Of a stretch of 42,250 nt of DNA, positions 22,798 through 31,217 are shown one piece after another; the stretch's first letter is position 1; every line of letters begins with the position of its first letter. A program made the translations under genes and the position numbers. The stretch comes from Alphaproteobacteria bacterium 65-37 (lineage in GTDB: Bacteria > Pseudomonadota > Alphaproteobacteria > Reyranellales > Reyranellaceae). Below the pieces are notes generated by a model, which worked only from the letters and a program-made list of their open reading frames with translations, was not told where the DNA came from and searched no databases. The DNA lies in contig MKRV01000010.1 of assembly GCA_001897995.1 (NCBI GenBank), forward strand, positions 1-42,250, given 5' to 3'.

Positions 22798-24465
22798 TTG
22801 GACCAGCCCAAGCCCTTCAGGATGCCGATCACCATCGGCGTGACCGGCCATCGTCTGATTGCAGCAGCCGATCTGCCGGCCATCGAGAAGGCCGTGGGGT
22901 CGATACTCGACGCGCTGAAAGCAAAGGCACCGCAAACGCCTCTCCTGTTGCTGAGCGGCCTGGCCGAAGGCGCCGACCGGCTGGTGGCGCGGATCGCCAT
23001 GGAAAAGCACGGTGCCGAACTCTGCGTCGTGCTGCCGATGTCGGTCGAGGATTATCGTCTCGATTTCGCGACGCCTGAGAGCAAGGCGGAGTTCGATCGT
23101 CTGCTCGCGTCGGCGCGGCTGGTGGTGACGCCGGAAAGCCGCGGCCTGAAGGTCGATCGCACGTCGTCGGCCGAGCGCAAGGCAGGCTATGCCGCTGCCG
23201 GTGAATGGGTCGCACTCAATTCCCATCTGCTGATCGCGCTGTGGGACGGCGAGGACGCGCGCGGCAAGGGCGGCACGGCCGAGATCGTGGCCGCCAAGCT
23301 GCGTGGACGCTGCCGCGACGATGGCCGCTGCGGTCCTCTGCATTACGACGAAGGCGGTGCCGTCGCCCACGTGATGGTGCCACGGGAAGGCAAGCCACCA
23401 CCGAAGGCCGCCGGAACGATCGCGTGGCTCTATCCCGATGTCGCGCGGATCGGCGTGCGCAGCGGCGAGCATCGCTACCAATCCGTGGTCTCGTCCCTGG
23501 AGACCTTCAATCGACTGCTGATCAAGCGCGGGCCGAGTCTGGCCCCGATGCCGGGAAGTGCGCCGCATGTGGCAGCCTTGCGATCCGCGGCCTCGGCCTT
23601 TGCGCGGCGCTTCCGGAGCCTCACCCACCGCGCCACTTTGGTCACGGTGCTGGCAAGCGTGGTGGCGGCCGCGGCCACGGCCGTCGATGGGCTCTTTTCC
23701 TCGACCGTCGGGACCTTCGTGACGGCGGCGGCGATCGTGATCGGCGCCGGCACGTGGGCCCTCAGCAGCTGGAAGCACTGGCAGCGTCTCCATACTGACT
23801 GTCGCGCCCTGGCCGAAGCCTGCCGGGTGCAGGCCGTGTGGATCGCCTCGGGACTCTCCTACTGCGTCGCCGATCACTACCATCCGGTGCAGGCTGCCTC
23901 GGTGCAGTGGATCCGCCGCGCCGTTCGGACCGCCCACATGATGGACAATCTTCCGGTCGAGACGGGTCCGGTCTCGCCCGAACGACAAAGACAATATGCG
24001 GACGCCACCCTGGCCTGGATCAAGGAGCAGGTCGGCTACTTCCTGGGCGACAGTGGCGTCGTGCCTCGTTATCGCCGGCAGGCGCGCCTGTTTGCCATTC
24101 TCGGCCTGATCTGCTTTGCGATCGGCGTGCTGGTGTTGGGCAGCGGCAAGCTTCTCGACTGGATGGCGGGCAATGCGGCGTTGATCGGCGATCCGCTGCT
24201 CAATGTCGGCAAGCTGGTGCTTGCCGTCGGTGCGAGCATGCAGGCTTACCAGGCCTTCATGGGGTTCGGTGACCTGCAGCGCTCCTTCGCCGTCTCGGCG
24301 CATCTGTTCGGCGTCGCCGACGCCGAGGCGCGGGCGGCCGAAGCCGCCGGCGACTATGAGCGTCTGAAGGCATTGGTCTTCGAACTAGGACAGGCGGCGC
24401 TGTTCGAGAATGTCAACTGGGTCCTCATCCGGCGGACGCGCCGAGTCAAACCGTCGCTGGGGTAG
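22798..24465 (+). CDS. SLOG-domain protein with four membrane helices (SLATT-like C-terminus)
   Basis: 555 residues. Residues 8-170 form a SLOG/Rossmann-like nucleotide-binding domain: ITIGVTGHRL, LLLSGLAEGADRLVARIA, LCVVLPM, AGEWVALNSHLLIALWDG and GGTAEIVAAK. Membrane helices are predicted at about 280-300, 303-324, 430-450 and 465-488, with soluble helices between them. The C-terminal LKALVFELGQAALFENVNWVLIRRTRRVKP matches the tail of SLATT-type conflict effectors. In Thoeris systems SLOG domains bind the cyclic ADP-ribose-like signal made by TIR enzymes; SLATT domains are predicted pores. The TTG start at 22798 has GGGGGAG 5 bases upstream; an ATG at 22822 is the alternative. The gene converges on the TIR/NTPase/patatin operon with a 20-base overlap. 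Confidence 0.8.
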   Translation: MDQPKPFRMPITIGVTGHRLIAAADLPAIEKAVGSILDALKAKAPQTPLLLLSGLAEGADRLVARIAMEKHGAELCVVLPMSVEDYRLDFATPESKAEFDRLLASARLVVTPESRGLKVDRTSSAERKAGYAAAGEWVALNSHLLIALWDGEDARGKGGTAEIVAAKLRGRCRDDGRCGPLHYDEGGAVAHVMVPREGKPPPKAAGTIAWLYPDVARIGVRSGEHRYQSVVSSLETFNRLLIKRGPSLAPMPGSAPHVAALRSAASAFARRFRSLTHRATLVTVLASVVAAAATAVDGLFSSTVGTFVTAAAIVIGAGTWALSSWKHWQRLHTDCRALAEACRVQAVWIASGLSYCVADHYHPVQAASVQWIRRAVRTAHMMDNLPVETGPVSPERQRQYADATLAWIKEQVGYFLGDSGVVPRYRRQARLFAILGLICFAIGVLVLGSGKLLDWMAGNAALIGDPLLNVGKLVLAVGASMQAYQAFMGFGDLQRSFAVSAHLFGVADAEARAAEAAGDYERLKALVFELGQAALFENVNWVLIRRTRRVKPSLG

Positions 24466-25624
24466 GGGGCGCAGTCCCGATGTCGAATGCCGCCGGGAAG
24501 TGTTCGACGTGGACGTGGCGGCGGGCAATCGCGCGGCCGATATTGATCAGCAGATCGAGAGCCAGCGGATCGTCCATCTTCTGGACCAGCTCGATGTCGC
24601 GAGGCGTGATCCGGACATCCAGTGTCTCGGCCAGCCAGTCGATCTCGAGTTGGCCGTCGTAGCGGACATAGTGCAGCAGCGGCGTGTGCCCCAGCCGGTC
24701 GTCGGCGAGATCGCCGACCTCGCGGTCGAGGTCGCGCGGCGTCGGCGTCTGGGACGCCCATTGCAGCACGGTCTGCACCAGGCGGCTGCCGTCGTTGATC
24801 ATCGAGGTGAGGGCAGTGACGGCTTGGAATACCGACGGCGTGTAGCGCAGGCGCGCGGCGCTGTGGCGGGGACGGAAGGAGCCGGTGCCGACCGAGACCA
24901 GCATCAGTCGATCGGCACCGAACGGCCATTCGAAGCGGTAGCCCTTGAGGTTCGCCAGCATCAGAAGCTGCAACGACGGGTCGCTGTGCGGGCTGACGCC
25001 GCCGTCGACGAAGGCGCCGGTCTCGCTGTCGTTCACCTTGATGAATTCTGGGCGGAAGAAAGTGGGCGCGGCCGTGCTGGCGAGGATCGCCGACACCAGC
25101 GGAATCTCGCCGTTGGCGACGCCGCTTCCTTCCCGGCGCCTGGCGAAGTACCGGCCGCGCGGGTTGTTGTGCAGCACCCAGACGCTGCCGCTGTCCACGC
25201 GCTTGGTCACGATCGCGAGCCCGGTCAGCAGCCTGTCTGAGCCGAGGGTCGCATCGCCGATGATGTCGCGCAGCGCTCCGGCCAGCGGTCGGCGGGAAAA
25301 GCGCGGTCCGAACAGGCCGAAGTTCCAGAACGGCCGGCGGAAGACCCGTGGCGACAATTCGCGATAGAAACTGAACAACTCGTCGACCGAGAAGCCGAGC
25401 GCCAGCCCGGCGGCGATGATTGAGCCGGTCGAGGTGCCGCCGATCAGGTCGAAATAGTGCGCGAGGCGGAAGGGCCCGGATCCGGGAGGCGACGCCCGCT
25501 CGCGCAGGATCGCTTCGATGCGCTCCAGGATGGCAAGCGAAACGATACCACGCACGCCGCCACCGTCCAGCGCCAGGATGCGCTTCGGTCCAGGTGATCG
25601 AAGACGCTCTTCCAAGGTGGACAT
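24446..25624 (-). CDS. Patatin-like phospholipase
   Basis: A 392-residue lipid acyl hydrolase of the patatin family. The oxyanion loop is LDGGGVRGIV (residues 19-28). The nucleophile is Ser65 in GGTSTGS, and the catalytic Asp is Asp207 in FVDGGVSPHSDP. No signal peptide or membrane helix is seen, so it would act on the inner face of the membrane. The ATG at 25624 is preferred because it follows a GGGGGGATGCGAG ribosome site; a longer ATG start 48 bases upstream is less supported. In CBASS systems (CapV) patatins are membrane-degrading effectors. It lies 103 bases downstream of the STAND NTPase, and its end overlaps the SLOG gene by 20 bases. Confidence 0.9.
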   Translation of the reverse strand: MSTLEERLRSPGPKRILALDGGGVRGIVSLAILERIEAILRERASPPGSGPFRLAHYFDLIGGTSTGSIIAAGLALGFSVDELFSFYRELSPRVFRRPFWNFGLFGPRFSRRPLAGALRDIIGDATLGSDRLLTGLAIVTKRVDSGSVWVLHNNPRGRYFARRREGSGVANGEIPLVSAILASTAAPTFFRPEFIKVNDSETGAFVDGGVSPHSDPSLQLLMLANLKGYRFEWPFGADRLMLVSVGTGSFRPRHSAARLRYTPSVFQAVTALTSMINDGSRLVQTVLQWASQTPTPRDLDREVGDLADDRLGHTPLLHYVRYDGQLEIDWLAETLDVRITPRDIELVQKMDDPLALDLLINIGRAIARRHVHVEHFPAAFDIGTAPPTPATV

Positions 25625-25727
25625 CTCGCATCCCCCCGCCCGTTGCCGTGTGTCCGCCGCCGAATGCGGCATTACAGTCAGAGCCAGTCCGCAGCGGAAT
25701 CAATTGAGCGCAAGGCCTCCCGGCTTG

Positions 25728-28700
25728 CTACTTGGCGCACTGTTGCATCAGGAAAGTAAGGTCCAGCCGTTCGCCTGGCTTCGGCAGGATTCCGGTCGAC
25801 TCGGGCTCCGCCTTGCCCATGCTCTCCAGCCATTCGGCGATCCGCTTGTCTTCGGCCGCTTCGTCTGCGTTCCTTGACGTGGGGAAGAGACGGGGCCGTG
25901 CAGCGGCCAGATAGTCGTGCATGACGCGATAACGATAGCGATCGAGCAAAGCCGGTGCGATACGCTTGCAGTCGCGCAGCTCGATCGAAAGATCGAAGTA
26001 GGCTATCGCATGCCCGGCATTGGCGGCGCTGACGAGCATTCTGATCACGTCGTCCTTGGGCACATTTGACGCCTTGTACAAGCGGGCCAGGAGATAATCC
26101 TCCGTGCCGGTCCTGCCGTAGCGCTCGAGCTCGTCCATGCACGAGTCGGCATCCTTGCCGGCGGGAATATTGAGAACGCCTCGAACGCGTCGCACCGGAT
26201 CCATCGGGCTCGACGCCAGTTGCTCGCATCTCGTCGGCGCGGGGCCGCCCTTTTGGTTCGCCGTCTGTTGGCCGGCCAGCATGCCGATCACCCAGGTTTC
26301 CGTCCCGTCGGAATTCGGCTCAAGGCAGCAGAAGACCTCCTTGTTCGTCTTCTCGCCCGACAAACCTCGAGAGTTCAACGACGCCGCATCTCCGATCCTT
26401 CCATAGCCATCCGGGGCGAACAGCGCGGCCTGCCTGTAACCGTATCGCAGCGAAGCGCGTGCGTCCCGCTCTGCTTCCAGTACGGCACCGTCCGCCCAAG
26501 CAGCGAGGGCCGTACGGGCGAGATAGTACGCCAGTTCACCGTAAGCGATCGAGGAGTTGGAGGCCGTCGCGACGCGGAGATAGTCACCGTCCGGGCGCTG
26601 TCCGAGAGTCTGTGCGAGCTCCTCCAGGCGGTTCTTGGCGTTCTCGTAGGCGGCTATGCGCTTGCGATCGTTCGACGACGTGTCCGCAACGAGGCTGTTG
26701 GCCTTCGCCACCAGGGTCTCGATCCATTGAAGGCGCACTTCGAGAGGCAGAGGCCCCTTCTTGTCCTTGTCCAATTCCTCGAAAAGCTGCTGGGCACGGT
26801 CGTAGAATTTCTGCTGGTCGGCGGGTTTGCTCGCATTGAAACGCCCGAGCCAATAGTACGTGTCCGCCATCGCGAACATGAGATCCGCGGACCTGTCGGC
26901 GCCGCCCGCTACGAGCGCTTCCTGGAGGTCGCGTGCGGCGACGAGCAGCTGCCTCTGCTTGCTGACATTGTTGTTGTTGAAGCCTCCCCACCTCAAATGG
27001 GTGAAGTCCCAATTCATCTGCGCCAGCAGGTTCGGGGTGTTCGCAACCTTGGCCCGCAGGGCCCGCTCCAGGCTTTCGACCATGGCGGGGGCTTTCGTGT
27101 CGTCGCCAGCGTCGAGCGTCGCGCTGCGGCCGGCGACGCAATCTCCCGCGGCTCGTTGCATCTCCGGGAGCATCCCATTCTTCTCTGCCGCTTCTGCGAT
27201 CTCGCAGGCGAGTCCCGTGGGGAGGGGCGACTTGCGGGCATCTGGAGTTGGGTCCGCCGCCAGCCATGCCTGCCGCAGCCGCCGGGCGACACCGGCCTGG
27301 TCGTTGGGCTGGCTCGTCCTTATCGAGCTCATCAGGATTTCGGCGCGCCCCTCCAGATCGCCGATCTGTGCCGCCAACATCTCCAGCGACTCGGGCAAGG
27401 TCGCGACGCCGGCAGGAGGCGACGCCAGCTTCGGGCGCGCGACCGGTGCTGCGGATGGCAACGACGACCGCTTTGCCGCAAGGGAACGCCACAGTGACAG
27501 GAGGTCGTCGTCGCTGAACTCCCGAGCCAAGTCGTTGCGCGCGGCGGTGATGCGCTTGGCACTGAAGGAGTCCCCCATGCGTTCGTAATGGCGCTGGGCC
27601 AAGGCGAGTTGGAGCAGCGCCTCACTCTTGTTGTTCCTGCCGGCTAGCCTTGCCTGTACCTCGCGGTCGCGGCCGTCTGTCGGATCTTTCCGCCCGACGA
27701 TCATCTCGATCAGGGCAGCGTCCAGCGCAGGGTTCCGGGCGACGGCTTCCACGAAGCGGTAGGACGGGGCCAGGCCCAAGACGACGATCTGGCGATCGAG
27801 AGCCTGCGCCGCTGCCTTCTCGCCGCGCATGTGGAAGTCGGTGGCCAGCATGCGCAGGGCACCGGGGCTGCCCCGAACGGCCATGGAAGCGAGCTGACCG
27901 CGATAGGAATCGGTGAGCTTTTCCGTGTTGTTGGAAAGGGTTTCGATCGCGTCGAGCAGTTCCGTTCTGCTGTTCGCCAGCTTGGCGATCAGCGCTTTCT
28001 CGCCGACCTCCGCCCCTTCGGTGCAGGCAAGCAGATCGGTCGGCACGATCTGCGACACTGCCAACTGCCTGGCGCCGCTCGACGCCGCGTCCGCGTCCGC
28101 GCTTCTCAGCTCCCAAGCGTTCGCGATCTGCTCGAAGACGATGCCGCAACTCGGCAGCTCGCGCGGCATCGGTGCGTTCGACCGGCCGTCGGAACCGTCA
28201 TCGCCGAAATGCTTCCAGGCGTCGCGAATATATTTTCCGGAACTGTCGTCGTCGTCGTCGTACAGATCCAGCGAGCCGCTGCCGACGGCGCTCGACATGG
28301 CGCTGAACCGGCCCACCGATAGGGAAGCCGGGATGGGGCGCTGGACCGTGAGGGGCTTACCCTTGTCGTTCCACAGTACCCACTGTGTTCGCCCGACGAT
28401 CCAGGGCGGGTCCGATCGAGTCGTCGTCGGAACAATGCTGCCTTCGACGGCCTTCGTCGCGGCATTCCACAGCTTCAGTTCGGTGCCGGCGTATCTCAGG
28501 CCGTTGGCGTTGTAGTAGCGCGGATAGGACAGCCAGAGGCGGCGATCGTCGGCAAACGCCACATAGGTCGCCTCCGCAGGATACCGAACGGCCTCGGATT
28601 TCTGTTGCCACCGGCCTTCCGCGTCCGGTTCGAAGAAGCGCGTCTCCTTTGAGCGATCGACGACGGCCAGCAGATTGCGGTTCGTGAACTCGATATCGCG

Positions 28701-31217
28701 GATGTCGGCTTCAGGAGCCATCGGCACCAGTTGCGGGTCGCCCGGCCTGTCGCACTCCCCGACATAGACCTTTCTGGGAGTGTCCTTGCTCAGGGTGAGT
28801 GCATAGCGATTGCCGTCGGGTTCGACCGTCCAATTCTGGGTCGGCTCTCCCGACAGGAGCCTGCGGGAAGCCGCGCGGTCGTTCGCGATGTTGATCTGCC
28901 AGACCGCGTGCGCGTCGTCCCAGGCGATGAATGCTGTTCTCGTGGCATCGCACGCCACCATGCGCGTGAAGACCGTCGCCCGCTGCGCGCCGACCCGGGA
29001 CGTGTCGCTGGTCTGATCGGGGTTACCCGTCGTTTCCTTGGCACCGTCGTCGGTGACGATCTTGAGCCGGCGTGCCGTCCTCGTTTCGGCCGGTCCGATC
29101 GGATGAAGGACGAGTTCATCGCCCTCGAGCACCGCCAGGCCGCCGGCATAGTCGTAGAACGCCATGGGAAAACGGTCTTGTTTCGGAGCCAGTTTCACGT
29201 CCCTGACGGTGACGCCGGCAAACCATTGGCCGTTGGGCTGGGCCCAATGCGTCTCGATGCGATCGTCGTAGCGCACGGCGATCGCCGCGATGTTGCGCTT
29301 CACGCTGCCATAGAAGTCGGTGGCACGGCGCCCACCGTTGCGCTCCTCGATCCGGGCGGCCCAAAGGTTCGCGAACTGCCTTCTGAGTGCCCAGTCGAGC
29401 TTGTCGACCTGCACGCTCGGGAGCGGTGGCAGTACCGGTTCGCCCTTCCGATCGACAAGTATGCCGTCGACGAGGCTGCCCAGAAGGGCTCCCGCGGTTT
29501 GCCAGTCGCCCTGCTCCTGACTTCCAATGGCGCGCGTGACGACCGCCCCGAAGGCCCGTTCGCCGGATTGCGTTGCAGCTTCCGCTGCCTCGTTGTCCTT
29601 GACCTTGGCCCAGATACCCGCGCCGACCGCGAGGATCGCCATCGCGATGGCACCGTAGCGGATCCAGCGCCGCCGCTTGTGCTCGTGCTCGCTGTCCGAC
29701 TGTGCTTCGGCGCTGCGTTCCAAGAACCGCTCGGCAGTCTCGAAGTTGCCGCCGTAGCGCCCGGACCAGGCCGGAGTCGGCCGGTAGGCGGCCCGCAGAT
29801 CGAGTGCCTGGGTGAGCTCGACGCCGCGCAGCAGGCTTTCATCGGCATTCGGTGCCTTGGCGTCGACCAGGCGTTTCCAGGCCATGGCATCGTCGACCAG
29901 CCGTCGCCACCAGGTGCCGGCGGCACCTTCGGTCTCGACCCAGCCGCTCAACCGGTCCCACTGGCGGATCAGGCTCTCGTGGCTGATGTCGATCTGCGTG
30001 CGGTTGGTGAGGGCACTGGAGCTCTCAGGCAGGAGAAAGCTGCAATCCGTTGCCCGGAAGGCCTCGACCACGGCGAGGACAGCGTCGCGATCGTCGCCGG
30101 CCAGCGTGACAAGCTCCGCGACCGCCGTCGGCCGGCGGACCGCATCGGCCACCGACGCGCCGCTCACAAGGGCGCGGAAGACCTTCTCGGCAATGGCCAC
30201 GATCCTGTCGCCGTGCCGGGTGACGAGATTTTTCAGCACGTCTTCGGCATGGGCCGAGAGGGCACCGCGCAGGCCGACGGGGGCGTAGTCGGCGAGGGCA
30301 AGCTGCGGCGGCACGTCGCCGCGTTCACGTGACTGGCTCCACAGGCGGTTCAGCACATGCGACATCAGCGGCAGCTGGTCGGCGCGCCGCGCAAGTCGGT
30401 CGAGCTGGCTGGTGCCGCTGCGACCTTCGACGCTCTGGGGGGCGTCGCCGTGTCCGGCGGTGTCCTCGTCCCATGGCGCAAAGGCTGCGAGATCGTTCAG
30501 CAGGCGATTGACCAGGGCCGGCTCGATCTCGATCTCGCAGACCTTGGCCGGGCCGACGATGGCGCGGCGGCACTGCTCGCGCGTCATGCGGGTCGTCAGG
30601 TACTGGCCGCGATTGATCGCTTCAGCGAGGCCGTCGATCAGCGAGCAGGCGCCGAGATATTCCGAGCGCATGGTCAGCACGACGAAGATCGGCAGGTCGC
30701 GCTGCTGGGCGCTTTCGATCAGGAGATTGACGAAGGCCTGGGCCTGTTCGCGCGTAGCGTAGCTGTCGTAGCGGAAGAGCTCCTCGAACTGGTCGACCAG
30801 CAGCAGCAGGTTGGTGTTCGCAGCGAGGTGGCCGTCGGCACACCATTCGACGACGGCGCGCGGGCCGCGGCGCAGGAAGGCGGCCAGCATGTCGATCTCG
30901 AGGGCGGCATCTTCCGCGGCCTCGGGGTGCCGCAGCAGTGCCCGCGCGAGATTGGCGACGGGGTTGTCGCCCGGACGGAAATCGGCGATCCGCCAGGCCG
31001 TGCCGGCCTGGTGGAGCTGCCCGAGCTCGAGTGCTTCGAGAAGGCCGGTCTTCACCAGGGAGGACTTGCCGCTGCCCGAGGCGCCCAGCACGGCGACGAA
31101 GCGCGTCGCGGCCAGCCGGTCGATGATCTCGTCGACATTGCCTTCGCGGCCGAAGAACAGGTCCGTCTCGTCACGCCGGAAGGGGCGAAGGCCGGGATAG
31201 GGAGGGCGCACCGTCAT
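25728..31217 (-). CDS. Large nSTAND1-type NTPase with membrane helix, propeller-like and repeat C-terminus
   Basis: 1829 residues from the ATG at 31217, whose ATGA overlaps the TIR stop. Residues 1-30 carry the nSTAND1 opening (YPGLRPFRRDETDLFFGRE). Walker A is GASGSGKSS (45-53) and Walker B is LLLLVDQFEE (137-146). Downstream come the STAND helical elements MRSEYLGACSLIDGLAEAINRGQYLTTRM and DISHESLIRQWDRLSGWVETEG. A membrane helix lies at about 520-538 (AIAMAILAVGAGIWA). Residues about 560-1010 are strand-rich and WD40/propeller-like (DNLLAVVDRSKETRFFEP, ELKLWNAATKAVEGSIV). About 1050-1829 are helical, with a Sel1/TPR-like end (DYLLARLYKASNVPKDDVIRMLVSAANAGHAIAYFDL). STAND proteins are ATP-gated sensors that oligomerise when triggered. 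It probably signals to the TIR protein. Confidence 0.9.
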   Translation of the reverse strand: MTVRPPYPGLRPFRRDETDLFFGREGNVDEIIDRLAATRFVAVLGASGSGKSSLVKTGLLEALELGQLHQAGTAWRIADFRPGDNPVANLARALLRHPEAAEDAALEIDMLAAFLRRGPRAVVEWCADGHLAANTNLLLLVDQFEELFRYDSYATREQAQAFVNLLIESAQQRDLPIFVVLTMRSEYLGACSLIDGLAEAINRGQYLTTRMTREQCRRAIVGPAKVCEIEIEPALVNRLLNDLAAFAPWDEDTAGHGDAPQSVEGRSGTSQLDRLARRADQLPLMSHVLNRLWSQSRERGDVPPQLALADYAPVGLRGALSAHAEDVLKNLVTRHGDRIVAIAEKVFRALVSGASVADAVRRPTAVAELVTLAGDDRDAVLAVVEAFRATDCSFLLPESSSALTNRTQIDISHESLIRQWDRLSGWVETEGAAGTWWRRLVDDAMAWKRLVDAKAPNADESLLRGVELTQALDLRAAYRPTPAWSGRYGGNFETAERFLERSAEAQSDSEHEHKRRRWIRYGAIAMAILAVGAGIWAKVKDNEAAEAATQSGERAFGAVVTRAIGSQEQGDWQTAGALLGSLVDGILVDRKGEPVLPPLPSVQVDKLDWALRRQFANLWAARIEERNGGRRATDFYGSVKRNIAAIAVRYDDRIETHWAQPNGQWFAGVTVRDVKLAPKQDRFPMAFYDYAGGLAVLEGDELVLHPIGPAETRTARRLKIVTDDGAKETTGNPDQTSDTSRVGAQRATVFTRMVACDATRTAFIAWDDAHAVWQINIANDRAASRRLLSGEPTQNWTVEPDGNRYALTLSKDTPRKVYVGECDRPGDPQLVPMAPEADIRDIEFTNRNLLAVVDRSKETRFFEPDAEGRWQQKSEAVRYPAEATYVAFADDRRLWLSYPRYYNANGLRYAGTELKLWNAATKAVEGSIVPTTTRSDPPWIVGRTQWVLWNDKGKPLTVQRPIPASLSVGRFSAMSSAVGSGSLDLYDDDDDSSGKYIRDAWKHFGDDGSDGRSNAPMPRELPSCGIVFEQIANAWELRSADADAASSGARQLAVSQIVPTDLLACTEGAEVGEKALIAKLANSRTELLDAIETLSNNTEKLTDSYRGQLASMAVRGSPGALRMLATDFHMRGEKAAAQALDRQIVVLGLAPSYRFVEAVARNPALDAALIEMIVGRKDPTDGRDREVQARLAGRNNKSEALLQLALAQRHYERMGDSFSAKRITAARNDLAREFSDDDLLSLWRSLAAKRSSLPSAAPVARPKLASPPAGVATLPESLEMLAAQIGDLEGRAEILMSSIRTSQPNDQAGVARRLRQAWLAADPTPDARKSPLPTGLACEIAEAAEKNGMLPEMQRAAGDCVAGRSATLDAGDDTKAPAMVESLERALRAKVANTPNLLAQMNWDFTHLRWGGFNNNNVSKQRQLLVAARDLQEALVAGGADRSADLMFAMADTYYWLGRFNASKPADQQKFYDRAQQLFEELDKDKKGPLPLEVRLQWIETLVAKANSLVADTSSNDRKRIAAYENAKNRLEELAQTLGQRPDGDYLRVATASNSSIAYGELAYYLARTALAAWADGAVLEAERDARASLRYGYRQAALFAPDGYGRIGDAASLNSRGLSGEKTNKEVFCCLEPNSDGTETWVIGMLAGQQTANQKGGPAPTRCEQLASSPMDPVRRVRGVLNIPAGKDADSCMDELERYGRTGTEDYLLARLYKASNVPKDDVIRMLVSAANAGHAIAYFDLSIELRDCKRIAPALLDRYRYRVMHDYLAAARPRLFPTSRNADEAAEDKRIAEWLESMGKAEPESTGILPKPGERLDLTFLMQQCAK

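Noticed and set aside
22654..24303. 549-codon minus-strand frame opposite the SLOG gene
   Set aside because: No recognisable domain, while the plus strand encodes SLOG motifs and membrane helices.
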